This document shows positions 29,341 to 38,821 of a stretch of DNA of 64,000 nt, in pieces. This DNA comes from an uncultured Clostridia bacterium (GTDB lineage: Bacteria > Bacillota > Clostridia > Oscillospirales > Ruminococcaceae). Within the stretch, counting starts at the first letter, position 1; each line of letters starts with the position of its first letter. Position numbers and translations under genes: made by a program. Location of the stretch: the NCBI GenBank assembly GCA_947600065.1, contig CANQFZ010000001.1:99375-163374 (forward strand). Direction: 5' to 3'. Below the pieces are notes generated by a model. It was not told where the DNA came from and searched no databases. It worked only from the letters and a program-made list of their open reading frames with translations.

Positions 29341-30210
29341 TCAGCAAGCAGTGACTTCATCAAGCGGCATTTCGGTTGCCTCCGAATGTCTGGCGGAGAA
29401 CTTTTTATCATCTTCTTTGTCTTCGAGGCAAAGAACTATGTCAAGTTTTCTCGCATTGAGGCTTTCCAAAACGCCGTCTACAAGCCCGTCCATTGCGACC
29501 AGAGTGCAGTCCTCAAGGTCTCTGTTTGCATCCAGAAAGCGCATTAGGTCTATGACGTTCTTAAATACGAACGCGGTTTTGGGAGCCTTTGACAGGGGGT
29601 ATTCGAAATAGCCGTCAAGGGTATTGCTAACGCGGACGGTGTATTTTACGCCCTTTATCGTTCCTCGGATATCGCCGCCGATATCCTTGCCCTTGCGCTT
29701 TATAACAAAGACGGCGTTGCCTTTATCGTCCTGATAAAGGTAGTCCTCTTTTATCAGCCTTCTGACTGTCCGTGCGGATATTCCACAGTCTTTGATAAGA
29801 TAGGCGTAAACGCGCTTTGTGTTTTCTCCGTGAGGCGGCATGCTCCCATTGTTTTCAATAGCTCTGTCGAGCTTCCAGGCACCAATGGATAAATCGGGCG
29901 TATAAGGCTCTTTTGATTCGGGCGCTTCGCCGTTTAAGAGCTCAAACATGGCTTCCTCATAGCTTATTCCCAGCGCATGCACAAGGCAGCTCACCGAGCC
30001 CGAACCGCCTGTTTTGAGCTTGCGAAAACAGAACAATGGTTTATTCGCTTTATTTGTGTTTATAGAGAGCGAATTAAGCTTTGGGAACTTATATTCCATC
30101 TTCTCTTTATTGCCGTCAAAGACGCAGTCATAGCCTTTCTTGATGAGATAATTAACAACATCGGCAGCATTAGCCTTTAAAAACTGATTAAAAGAATAAT
30201 ATTTTTCCAT
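29341..30210 (-). CDS. mobile-element primase-like (DUF3991/Toprim-like) protein
   Basis: N-term CHC2-like PLFCFRKLKTGGSGSVSCLVHALGISYEEA; TIKGVKYTVRVSNTLDGYFEYPLSKAPKTAFVFKNVIDLM. Confidence 0.6.
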   Translation of the reverse strand: MEKYYSFNQFLKANAADVVNYLIKKGYDCVFDGNKEKMEYKFPKLNSLSINTNKANKPLFCFRKLKTGGSGSVSCLVHALGISYEEAMFELLNGEAPESKEPYTPDLSIGAWKLDRAIENNGSMPPHGENTKRVYAYLIKDCGISARTVRRLIKEDYLYQDDKGNAVFVIKRKGKDIGGDIRGTIKGVKYTVRVSNTLDGYFEYPLSKAPKTAFVFKNVIDLMRFLDANRDLEDCTLVAMDGLVDGVLESLNARKLDIVLCLEDKEDDKKFSARHSEATEMPLDEVTAC

Positions 30211-30307
30211 ATAGGTATTTCCCTTTCTATTGAATTTTTATTTTGGGGCATATATGCCCCCTTTTTGCCCGCCTTTCGACGGGCAATGGTAGTTTTATTA
30301 TTTCTTA

Positions 30308-31636
30308 TCATACCTCGGTCTGAGCCTCATTTGTGCCCTGTCTGCGCGAGGATCTTTTGGGCAGAATTGAGTAGGGTGGAAGCTTATCGACTTTCTTTGC
30401 ATAAGTCATGCCTCTTTGAATGAAGAACGCCTTGTCAAGCCCGAGACCCATAACCTCTATGGGCGAGATATTAGCTCTCTGAGCAATGAAGTGAATGGTA
30501 TCATAGTCCATTCCACCGAGATATAGAACGTTGTCGCAGTTGTTTACTATGGTCTTTCTATTAGCTTCACCATAGCCTGCATCGAGCTGAGAAATCGACT
30601 GAAGTATGATGCTTGTCGATATATCGCGGCTTCTAATAACGCTTATAATCTTGTCGAAATCCTCGATTTTACAGTTGGTAGCAAAGTCATCGAGGACAAT
30701 TCTAACGGGTATTTTAAGCCGAGAATTAGGCTGCTTATCGGCGGTTTTGAGAAGCGTTTGGAAGGCTTGGGTATAGAAGACGTTTATAAGTCTGTCGAGC
30801 GAACGGTCGGAATCGGATACGTTTAGGAACACTGCAGTTTTCTCAAAGCCCATGTTTTCAAATCTAAAGGTAGAGGGCTTTGTGACCATTTCTCTCGCCG
30901 CGTCAAACTCAAACACCGAAAGCGGAGTTTCGACGAACATAATAACCGACGACCAGGTTTTGTCTGCGCTAAAGGAGCCCTTTATCATAGCATAGCGGCG
31001 CGCAGCGAGCGACTCGGGCTTGTTTACGCAAAGCTCTTCTAAGAACGGAATCTTACGCTCTGAGATTAAATTGGCAGTCGAGTAATTGAAGACGTCTAAG
31101 ACGGTAGCAAGGTTCTTGTCTTCTTCGTCGAAGCATTCAAGAACATAGCTTATGAGGCAGGACGTAAACTGGCGCGCCTGCTCCGACCAGAACGGATCTT
31201 TCGCGTCCAACTGAGGTATCAGGGTGTTGGTAATTGAGAGGATTTCTTTGTCGTTGTACACCTCAACGCCGTTCCTTTTTATCTTTCCTATAAAGCGGAG
31301 CGGGTCGTAGCCTTCGCCGTTCGCAGGATTTATCAGGTCGATGTTGTAGACCTTGTAGCCGCGGCGTTCGAGGTCGTCCTTGCACATGCTATAGAGGTTT
31401 GATTTAGTGTCAGCGACAATGAAGCTTTCATCGCTGTTCATGATGTAAGGGATAACATAAGATCCCGTTTTTCCACCGCCCGAAACGCCTACAACCAGGT
31501 CGTTGTTGTTGAGGTGGGTCAGGCGGGAATTGCTTCCCACCTTGATACCCGCTCCAAAGCATCTAACGGTTTTGTTTTGATAATTCATATCGGTCTGTCC
31601 TTCTTTCTTAAGATTTTGATAATTAGTTTTAATCAT
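30308..31636 (-). CDS. VirD4/TraG-type conjugal coupling ATPase
   Basis: DLVVGVSGGGKTGSYVIPYIMNSDESFIVADTKSNLY; IVLDDFATNCKIEDFDKIISVIRSRDISTSIILQSISQL. Confidence 0.92.
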   Translation of the reverse strand: MIKTNYQNLKKEGQTDMNYQNKTVRCFGAGIKVGSNSRLTHLNNNDLVVGVSGGGKTGSYVIPYIMNSDESFIVADTKSNLYSMCKDDLERRGYKVYNIDLINPANGEGYDPLRFIGKIKRNGVEVYNDKEILSITNTLIPQLDAKDPFWSEQARQFTSCLISYVLECFDEEDKNLATVLDVFNYSTANLISERKIPFLEELCVNKPESLAARRYAMIKGSFSADKTWSSVIMFVETPLSVFEFDAAREMVTKPSTFRFENMGFEKTAVFLNVSDSDRSLDRLINVFYTQAFQTLLKTADKQPNSRLKIPVRIVLDDFATNCKIEDFDKIISVIRSRDISTSIILQSISQLDAGYGEANRKTIVNNCDNVLYLGGMDYDTIHFIAQRANISPIEVMGLGLDKAFFIQRGMTYAKKVDKLPPYSILPKRSSRRQGTNEAQTEV

Positions 31637-32247
31637 TATGCGTTCTCCTTTGTGTTTGTATCGGGAAGCTTAAAGACCCCGATTTTAGTAGCAGCGCCGA
31701 ACTCAAGAGCCTCTTTGGCGGTCATATAGCAATCGTTCTTTGTCTTTTCAAGAACGGCTTCTATAGACTGACCTGTGCGCTCGGATATAAGCTCGGCAAG
31801 TTCTTGTCTGACTGCCATAAGGTTTTCGAAATCTTCTTGCAGGGTCAGCGGCTTTCTACCCGCCAGATCTCCGCCGCCATAGCTGGGGTCGTGGATCATA
31901 AAGCGCGAATGCGGAAGCATTGTTCGCTGCGCTCCCTGAAGGAAGATGACTGCTCCCATGCTCGCTGTCAAGCCCATACAAACGGTGTTTACAGGCGAGC
32001 TCAGTCCGCGTATTGTATCGCAGATAGCCAGCCCCGAGTCGACACAGCCGCCGCAGCTGTTTATGCATAGCGTGATAGGCTCGCCGGGAGCGTCTGCTTC
32101 GAGCGTCAGAAGCTGTGTAATAAGCTCGACAGCAGAGTCGGGATTAACTTCGCCGTTGAAAAAGACGACGCGTTTCTTGAACATTTCATCGTTCAAGTCG
32201 AGAGCTTGGAAACCCTGATAGGTTTCCTTTAAAATACGTGTAATCAT
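31636..32247 (-). CDS. ClpP-like serine protease
   Basis: PITLCINSCGGCVDSGLAICDTIRG; GLTASMGAVIFLQGA; SRFMIHDPSYGG. Confidence 0.85.
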   Translation of the reverse strand: MITRILKETYQGFQALDLNDEMFKKRVVFFNGEVNPDSAVELITQLLTLEADAPGEPITLCINSCGGCVDSGLAICDTIRGLSSPVNTVCMGLTASMGAVIFLQGAQRTMLPHSRFMIHDPSYGGGDLAGRKPLTLQEDFENLMAVRQELAELISERTGQSIEAVLEKTKNDCYMTAKEALEFGAATKIGVFKLPDTNTKENA

Positions 32248-32331
32248 ATGTTTTATCTCCTTTAAAGATAATGTGGGTCGGCCTTTGGGAATCGAAGAAC
32301 GACCCGTTATTCTTCGATTCACTTCTTACTT

Positions 32332-32377
32332 TGACTTTCTCCGCGCGAATTTATGGCAGAAAACGCGCGGATAAAGT
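32332..32377. repeat. long hairpin upstream of ClpP-like gene
   Basis: GACTTTcTCCGCGCG...CGCGCGGAtAAAGTC. Confidence 0.65.
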
Positions 32378-32670
32378 CACATACGGAGGTATAAACATCA
32401 ACAGCTTTAGTGATATGACATCGTGATAATTTTAATATAACGATTGTCAGGACTTGAATGTGGATATCGACTTTATACTTTGATATGAACTTATTTGTAT
32501 CGGTATTAGATCTGAGTATCAATATCACATCACTTTGGCTATCGACGTCTTTTCAAAAGAAAAACAGCAATTATTTGAGAAAATAATTGCCATCTCCGGC
32601 GTATCGCTAGAGCATCTCTTTCTATCATAAAAAACTCTTGCGTGTCAAAGGTTTTTGACGCGCAAACTCA

Positions 32671-32953
32671 GTTAATTAGAATTAAATAGAGGTAATTAGT
32701 ATCAAATAGGTATAGTTAATTAGTTTTAAATAGAGTTAATTATGTTTAAGTAGTTTTGCTCTCATAGCGATACCTGCCGTAGGCGTGGGTCGCTGTCCCT
32801 GCGATCCTCAAAAGAAATGCACGCGTGGCAAAGGCTTTTGCCGCGCCGCACCCGGCAGCAACATCTTATTTAAAGTTAATTAGTTTTAAATAGAGATAAT
32901 TAGTTCTAAATAGAGATAATTAAGTTTAAGTAGAGTTAATTAGTTTTAAATAG
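32671..32953. repeat. AT-rich iteron-like repeats, unit about 21 bp TTAATTAGTTTTAAATAGAG
   Basis: Units near 32671, 32692, 32715, 32736, 32875, 32896, 32916, 32937, interrupted by the 109-bp repeat. Confidence 0.8.
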
Positions 32954-33092
32954 TCGTTGTATCAAGGTGTTGCTACATATAAACGTGGGTCGCTGTCCCT
33001 GCGATCCTCAAAAGAAATGCACGCGTGGCAAAGGCTTTTGCCGCGCCGCACCCGGTAGCAACATCTTATTTAAAGTTAATTAGTTTTAAATA
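32784..33092. repeat. 109-bp direct repeat, two copies exactly 200 bp apart (32784-32892, 32984-33092)
   Basis: CGTGGGTCGCTGTCCCTGCGATCCTCAAAAGAAATGCACGCGTGGCAAAGGCTTTTGCCGCGCCGCACCCGG(C/T)AGCAACATCTTATTTAAAGTTAATTAGTTTTAAATA. Confidence 0.92.
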
Positions 33093-33108
33093 CGATATCT
33101 GTAAGCTG

Positions 33109-33183
33109 TAACGCGAAGCGTTTTTTGATAGCGCGAAGCGCACGCGAAGCGTTTTTTGCCTAAGCGAAGCACGCGAAGCGTTT
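33109..33183. repeat. GCGAAGCG palindromic repeat cluster
   Basis: AACGCGAAGCGTTTTTTGATAGCGCGAAGCGCACGCGAAGCGTTTTTTGCCTAAGCGAAGCACGCGAAGCG. Confidence 0.8.
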
Positions 33184-33410
33184 AAACTGATTTCACAAAA
33201 CCCTAGTGCGGCGTTTTTTTGTTAGTTTATAGTACAAACTAATAGACGATTTTTGCGGTCTTATCGGGCAAAACAAACGGCTTTGTTATGCGAAATTTTC
33301 ACTCGAAAGCGACCTCATGCCGCATATAAAGCGGTCTTTTACAAAACCTCAAATGCCGCCTTGCTTTTTGGGGGAAAATATGCTATAATAACCTAAAGGG
33401 GAGTGCAAAG

Positions 33411-36400
33411 ATGAATTACAAAGAATTGTTGGAGCTTGATTCGAAAGAATTAAAAAGATTAAAAGAAGCCGGCGAACTCGAATGGGACGCCAAAGGGGAC
33501 ATCGCATGGGGCATTCTCAATGCGATATATTCAATTGATCCGGATTATGTAACAGAGGACGTTATAAAAGAAATCTTCTGCAAGGTCATGGGCTATAAAG
33601 ACTATAAAAGTTCTGCCCAATGTTATGCAATAGAAAATGTTATTAACATTTATGACGGTATCGCTATAATGCCGACAGGCAGCGGAAAATCCGCGTGCTT
33701 CGAATTTCCTGCGGCAGTAAGAAAAGGAACGGTTATTGTAGTAAGCCCGCTTATCTCCCTGCTTAGAGATCAGGAGAGAAACGCTAAAGTGCCTGCTCTT
33801 TATGTGTCGTCTTGGAACATCAACAAGCTGTCAAAAAAGTATGCTGAATGTCGGTTGATTTTGGTGTCGCCCGAAACGCTTCAAATGCCGAAGTTCGTGC
33901 GGTTTGCGAGAGATGTTTTGTCTAAAATACAGATGGTCGTTATTGATGAGGCGCATTGTATTGCGCTTTGGGGCAATTCGTTCAGACGGGATTATCAGAA
34001 CATAGGACGTTTTTTTGACAGAATAGGAAAACAACCGCAGGTTGTTGCGCTTTCTGCAACGCTTACGCCGTCAATGATCAATACCGTAAAAAGCGTTCTG
34101 CGAATGAGAGATGAAAAATTATTTATAACCTACAGCGATCTCAGCGAAAAGGACAAGAAATCGCTTTTTATGCGCGACAATATAGAGCTTTCTAAAATTA
34201 AAATAGAAGCAAGTCCTAAAACAAATGACGAATCGCTGCCGATTGAAACAAGAATAAAAGACAAATATAACCAACTTATAAAAGACCTGAATATTCTGCC
34301 CAAAAGCAATGCGAAAACAAAAGACTTAAAAGCAAAAGATTTAAAAGCAGATACAAAGTCAACTATCGTTTTCTGCTCGTTTGTCGATACGGTAAATGCT
34401 CTGTATTGTAAGCTGAAGGAAGAGCTCGAAAACGATAGTCGCTATGAGATACTCAGATATCACGGAGCTATGGAAAGTGAAGACAGAATGAAAAACCAAA
34501 ACGCATTCTGCGAAGACGATTACGACCCAAAGAAAAAGTCGAAAAAAACCGAGCAAAAATCCGCCAAACCCGAGCATAAAATTATGATTGCGACAAACGC
34601 TTTCGGAATGGGCATTGACAAGGGAGATATCTCGCAGATAATCTTTTTTGAGATACCGCATGATATTGAAAATTATGCGCAGGAATTTGGTCGCGCAGGC
34701 AGAGACGGCAGACAGGCAAAGGCTGTGCTTTATATCTACGAGCCCGACGCAGAGCGTATCAGGGCAATGCTCGAGCGCGAAGAGGACGAGCTTGAAAAAA
34801 ACCTTTCAAAGCAAAGGTTTAACGCGTTTATGAAAATTATCTCGAGCGTTAAAGATAACAGCAAAATAAAAGAGCTTGTCGCGGATTATTTTGTAAATGA
34901 AAATAAATACATTGATTTCAGCAATTTGCAAAATAAAATCGACGCAAGAAACAAAGCGCACGGAAAGCCTTTCCGTTTTCCCGACGAGCTTTTTATAAAC
35001 GTCTGCCCGCCCGCTTATAATATAGAACGCGGAGAATATGCCGTCGGCGAGCCTATAATAAACACCGCCTATGAGGACGCTTATGACGAAATCACTCTCA
35101 GCTCAAAAGTAGACCATTTGGACTTGATGATAGCAAACGCGGTTTACACCTACGGCTTTAACGGTATGAAGACCATAACCGCCGAGGACGTTTGTCATTT
35201 ACTTTTGGGAAATGAAAAGTCGCTTTGCAATAAAAGAGAAATTGCCGAGATACATGCGCGCATAAAAAGGCTTTGCGAAACCGAGATCACTATAAAGCGC
35301 AAGAAAGGGTCTTTTGTTGACATAGAAGGAAACGTCTCTCAGGAAATAAACGGGCATTTTCTTGAGCTCGAAATTGACAATAAGAACAAATTTGTCTACA
35401 GCTCCACTCCGCCGCTCTATAAGTATGCGGAAATATGCAACGGAGAATTTTTCGCTATAGATACATCATGGCTCAGAATAAAGAGCAAGAAGCTGAAGCC
35501 GCTCGAAAATAATCTAGAAAATATAAAGCTTTCGACGTTTATTGCTTGGCGTGTTCACCTTTTGCCGCAATATCGCTCGGGTCGGCTGAAAGCCCTTCGC
35601 GAATATCGCAAGGACGGAACAGAAAGTACAAATGAAACGAACAAAAAGCAGTTTGACGTCATTCGCTTTGAAAACCGCGACAAGCGCCGCAAGGCAATGT
35701 ATGACATTCTGGAATATGAAAATCGCGATGAAGAACAAAAGAAGGCAACCGCAGAAAAGGTTATGCGTATTCTGGAATATTATAAAAAGCGGGAATATAT
35801 TCCCGACTATAGAGAAATTGAAGAACGAGGGCGTATTGTCGGGGTTGAGTTAGGAGAGACAGAAAAGCCCATAAAAGACCTGCCGAAAGAATTTTACTTC
35901 TGCGAAAGCGCGGCGGCGAAAAAGATTTTAATGCATGACTATGAATTTGACGAGCCGAACGAATGCTTTACGTTCAAAAGCGAGAGCAAGATAAAGCTCG
36001 ACTATTTAGACCTTATGATAGCAGGTGCATTTTATACGCTTGAAAAATACAAGAAATATAATCAGGATATAGAGGAAAAGCTTGTTTGGGCGTTGCTTTC
36101 GGGAGACGGTGAAAAAGCTCCGTCTAAAAATATCCCGGAGACTATAAAAGAAAGGATTAACACGCTGGGATATCCGAGAGCAATGATAGAGTTTAATAAC
36201 AAGGAGCAGAAAACAAATGCCGACTCCTTTCTTGGTACCCGTCTGGAATATCAAAGAATAAACGGCGAACAAAAGCGCGTTTTTATTCCCGAGTCAGCGC
36301 TTTATGACAATGCCGACAAGGACAAAGACCTGGTAAAGATGAAATCGCGCCTTATGAACATAAAGTCCGAAAAGCTGGGCGAAAAGGTCATTCCCAATAC

Positions 36401-36761
36401 GCTTGAAAATCTGATGATAAATCACTTTGTCTTATGGCAAATAATGTCCGCTAAAAAGGCAAAGCGAAAGAGCGTTGTTCTAAGGCTTTCCGAAGACGAA
36501 GACGGCACTTGTCTTTCTGCGGCAATGGAGGACGGATTTGAGCCGAGCGTTTTTGTTGAATGTAAAAAAAGCGAAGTGCATAAAAGGGTTCTCATTCCGA
36601 TTTTAAGTCACTATTATCGGCGCGAAAAGCTGATTGGCAAATACACCGTAAACGGCGACGAATACACTGTGCAAATTGATAAAAAGCCCTCGCCAAAGCC
36701 CAAGGCAAAAACAGCCGTAAATCCCGCAAAAGTGAGGAAAAAGCCTACGCGAAATTATTGA
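33411..36761 (+). CDS. RecQ/DEAH-type helicase with C-terminal duplicated replication-initiator-like domains
   Basis: IAIMPTGSGKSACFEFPAA; VVIDEAHCIALWGNSFRRDY; ALSATL; GRAGRDGRQAK; two C-terminal LSSKVDHLDLMIANAVYTY / IKLDYLDLMIAGAFYTL modules. Confidence 0.75.
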   Translation: MNYKELLELDSKELKRLKEAGELEWDAKGDIAWGILNAIYSIDPDYVTEDVIKEIFCKVMGYKDYKSSAQCYAIENVINIYDGIAIMPTGSGKSACFEFPAAVRKGTVIVVSPLISLLRDQERNAKVPALYVSSWNINKLSKKYAECRLILVSPETLQMPKFVRFARDVLSKIQMVVIDEAHCIALWGNSFRRDYQNIGRFFDRIGKQPQVVALSATLTPSMINTVKSVLRMRDEKLFITYSDLSEKDKKSLFMRDNIELSKIKIEASPKTNDESLPIETRIKDKYNQLIKDLNILPKSNAKTKDLKAKDLKADTKSTIVFCSFVDTVNALYCKLKEELENDSRYEILRYHGAMESEDRMKNQNAFCEDDYDPKKKSKKTEQKSAKPEHKIMIATNAFGMGIDKGDISQIIFFEIPHDIENYAQEFGRAGRDGRQAKAVLYIYEPDAERIRAMLEREEDELEKNLSKQRFNAFMKIISSVKDNSKIKELVADYFVNENKYIDFSNLQNKIDARNKAHGKPFRFPDELFINVCPPAYNIERGEYAVGEPIINTAYEDAYDEITLSSKVDHLDLMIANAVYTYGFNGMKTITAEDVCHLLLGNEKSLCNKREIAEIHARIKRLCETEITIKRKKGSFVDIEGNVSQEINGHFLELEIDNKNKFVYSSTPPLYKYAEICNGEFFAIDTSWLRIKSKKLKPLENNLENIKLSTFIAWRVHLLPQYRSGRLKALREYRKDGTESTNETNKKQFDVIRFENRDKRRKAMYDILEYENRDEEQKKATAEKVMRILEYYKKREYIPDYREIEERGRIVGVELGETEKPIKDLPKEFYFCESAAAKKILMHDYEFDEPNECFTFKSESKIKLDYLDLMIAGAFYTLEKYKKYNQDIEEKLVWALLSGDGEKAPSKNIPETIKERINTLGYPRAMIEFNNKEQKTNADSFLGTRLEYQRINGEQKRVFIPESALYDNADKDKDLVKMKSRLMNIKSEKLGEKVIPNTLENLMINHFVLWQIMSAKKAKRKSVVLRLSEDEDGTCLSAAMEDGFEPSVFVECKKSEVHKRVLIPILSHYYRREKLIGKYTVNGDEYTVQIDKKPSPKPKAKTAVNPAKVRKKPTRNY

Positions 36762-36950
36762 AGCATAAAGGCATAAACGCCTTTATAAAGCTATATTACG
36801 GGTTGTTTAATTTTCACTACAAACTAATAAAAGCCCGTGCCCTAAGGTTATGTAAATCAGTTAGAAATTTACAATGTGCTTCGCACAAATCAAAAAAACG
36901 CTTCGCGTCTTGCTGCACAAGTTAAGCAAGCACATTGCCCGTTGGGTGTT

Positions 36951-37076
36951 TTATTTAAGACTAATTAACTTTATTAAATCTAATTATTTATATTTAAATC
37001 TAATTACCTTTATTTAAAATAATTAACTGAATTATGCGCGGCAAAAGCCTTTGCCGCGCATATTTTTCTTTTGAGG
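36951..37076. repeat. right-side inverted iteron-like array with 24-bp palindrome (37036-37059)
   Basis: CTAATTAACTTTATTAAAT / CTAATTATTTATATTTAAAT / CTAATTACCTTTATTTAAA / ATAATTAACTGAATTATGCGCGGCAAAAGCCTTTGCCGCGC...CTTTTGAGGAT, reverse complement of the left-side module. Confidence 0.8.
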
Positions 37077-37193
37077 ATTGTGGGTTTGTTGTTTCCGCAA
37101 TTCTCACGATAACCACCTCTCTTTCATATCTAAAGAAGGCATATAAAGGAGTGATGTGCCTTCGATGATTTGGCGCGCTATATTCGCGCAATT

Positions 37194-37295
37194 GTGGTAC
37201 TCGGGTGCTTGTGCATATACATTCTATTCTACTCTAAACACTTTGTATCTGAAATCTCAGCTCTCCACAAGCGAACTCTGAGTACCACGAACCTC
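37194..37295 (+). ncRNA. candidate structured RNA / terminator-like hairpin downstream of helicase gene
   Basis: GTGGTACTCgggtgCTTGTG...CACAAGcgaactctGAGTACCAC then CTCTTTTTT. Confidence 0.45.
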
Positions 37296-37329
37296 TTTTT
37301 TATTAATCTGTTATGTATTAAGATTATTT

Positions 37330-37409
37330 AATCTAATTAACTATATTTAAAATAATTAACTGAATTATGCGCGGCAAAATCCTTTGCCACGCAATTTTTT
37401 TCTTTTGAA
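37330..37409. repeat. second right-side iteron/palindrome copy (palindrome 37369-37392)
   Basis: AATAATTAACTGAATTATGCGCGGCAAAATCCTTTGCCACGC...TTTCTTTTGAAGG duplicates 37020-37076. Confidence 0.8.
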
Positions 37410-37460
37410 GGTCATAGGCCTTCTGTTTTGCTCAATTTTTTACCTTCCTCTCGGTTTGAT

Positions 37461-37512
37461 GATGAAGGTTGGCAGCGCATAAGTACATAAGTGTATATTG
37501 TCAGCCTTCATC
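37461..37512. repeat. long hairpin
   Basis: GATGAAGGTTGGCA...TGTCAGCCTTCATC. Confidence 0.6.
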
Positions 37513-37670
37513 AGCTTACCTTCACGCTTACGGCTGTGAAAAAAAATTAACTCTAAAACGCTTTAGAAAGGTGTGATACAAAAGCTTTAACAACGCTCCG
37601 ACAGCTTCGCAGCGGCTTTCGAGAGTGAGTATACGACTGCTGAAAATTTAATGTAAAAGAGGTTTATATC

Positions 37671-38036
37671 ATGAATTTAAACGATTTTAAAGCCGACTAC
37701 ACAAACGGCGCCCGAGCAATTACTGACAAGGATACAATAAGAAATGTCGTAAATCTGATGGCTCGCCTTCCTACCGAGGAAATGTATTCCCCATATATTT
37801 CCGTGACCCCACATGGCTCAGACCAAAAGATTCCTCTGCGCGAAAGGGCACTGGGGTATTATAGGGATTTTCTGGGAGAAGAACATTTGCCCGAGACTTT
37901 TTCAGAGCTTCTTTTCAGATTTAGCAATTATTATGCGAACTATGATTATTGTAATAAGCCGATTTTCTATTACGACTACCTGTCGCGGCTATCACTCGGG
38001 TTTTTAGTAACGCCCGATAATAAGAAAAATAATTAA
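37671..38036 (+). CDS. hypothetical protein, family A (copy 1)
   Basis: ORF with RBS; similar in layout to 38486-38821. Confidence 0.6.
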   Translation: MNLNDFKADYTNGARAITDKDTIRNVVNLMARLPTEEMYSPYISVTPHGSDQKIPLRERALGYYRDFLGEEHLPETFSELLFRFSNYYANYDYCNKPIFYYDYLSRLSLGFLVTPDNKKNN

Positions 38037-38049
38037 GGAGATTTATAGT

Positions 38050-38505
38050 ATGAAAATTGATAAAAACAAATTACTTGACCACCAAAATGCTCAGATAACC
38101 CAGTCGCTGTTTATGAGCATTCGCCTTAGCGATTATTATGAAGCTTTAGCCGATATGCTCGGAGATAATACCTACAGAGGGCTTATGAGCCGCTTTAGGG
38201 AATACTTAAGGATTGACCCCGAGACGCATTATTATAACGGTTTCTCCAGCGCTGTTGATAAATCCTTAGAGCCCAATATGAACATAACAGTCGGCGAGAT
38301 GATTTATAATGCTCATAAAATTTTACACACTATGGACGATGCACTTACATCTAAACTAAACCAAAACGCCGTCAAAGCTGCGATGAATATCCTCGACCTG
38401 ACGCTGATTAAGCCGATGACAGCGATTTGGGAAAGAAACGCTCTTATGAAAAATAATGAATTTGAAGAAAGGAATGACAGCTATAATGAATTTGGAAATG
38501 CTTAA
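38050..38505 (+). CDS. hypothetical protein, family B (copy 1)
   Basis: Shares LSDYYEALADMLG..R..Y...DPETHYY..F......PNMNITVGEMIYNAHKIL with 38808 ORF. Confidence 0.65.
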   Translation: MKIDKNKLLDHQNAQITQSLFMSIRLSDYYEALADMLGDNTYRGLMSRFREYLRIDPETHYYNGFSSAVDKSLEPNMNITVGEMIYNAHKILHTMDDALTSKLNQNAVKAAMNILDLTLIKPMTAIWERNALMKNNEFEERNDSYNEFGNA

Positions 38506-38821
38506 ACAGCGCACATCCTCCGCGACAAGCGACCACGAGACAATATCAAACGCTATGAGGATACTTTCAAGCGCGCCGCTTGAATTTTTGTTCAGCGACA
38601 AGAACTCCTTTCAGGCAAACTTTGAGGAGTTCATTGACTATATGGAGAAGACCTTGACCTGTGAAAACGACAGGCTCCCCGATAATCTTGGGGAACTTAT
38701 CGCGAATATTGAAAACAATGATTACAGCTTATATATCCTTCGCAGGCTTTGGGGCTGTCTTGCGGCGCTGCACGAAGGGTATATGATAGATTCGTTCGGG
38801 GGTGTAAATGATGAACAATAA
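38486..38821 (+). CDS. hypothetical protein, family A (copy 2)
   Basis: Start ATG 38486; overlaps upstream and downstream genes (translational coupling). Confidence 0.6.
   Translation: MNLEMLKQRTSSATSDHETISNAMRILSSAPLEFLFSDKNSFQANFEEFIDYMEKTLTCENDRLPDNLGELIANIENNDYSLYILRRLWGCLAALHEGYMIDSFGGVNDEQ

Noticed and set aside
32671-33092. Possible CRISPR array (regularly spaced repeats)
   Set aside because: Repeat units are contiguous AT-rich words with no unique 30-40-nt spacers and no cas genes nearby; fits iterons better.
33411-36761. Stand-alone RecQ-based defence helicase
   Set aside because: Initiator-like C-terminal modules and flanking iterons favour replication; no partner effector gene recognised, although defence cannot be excluded.
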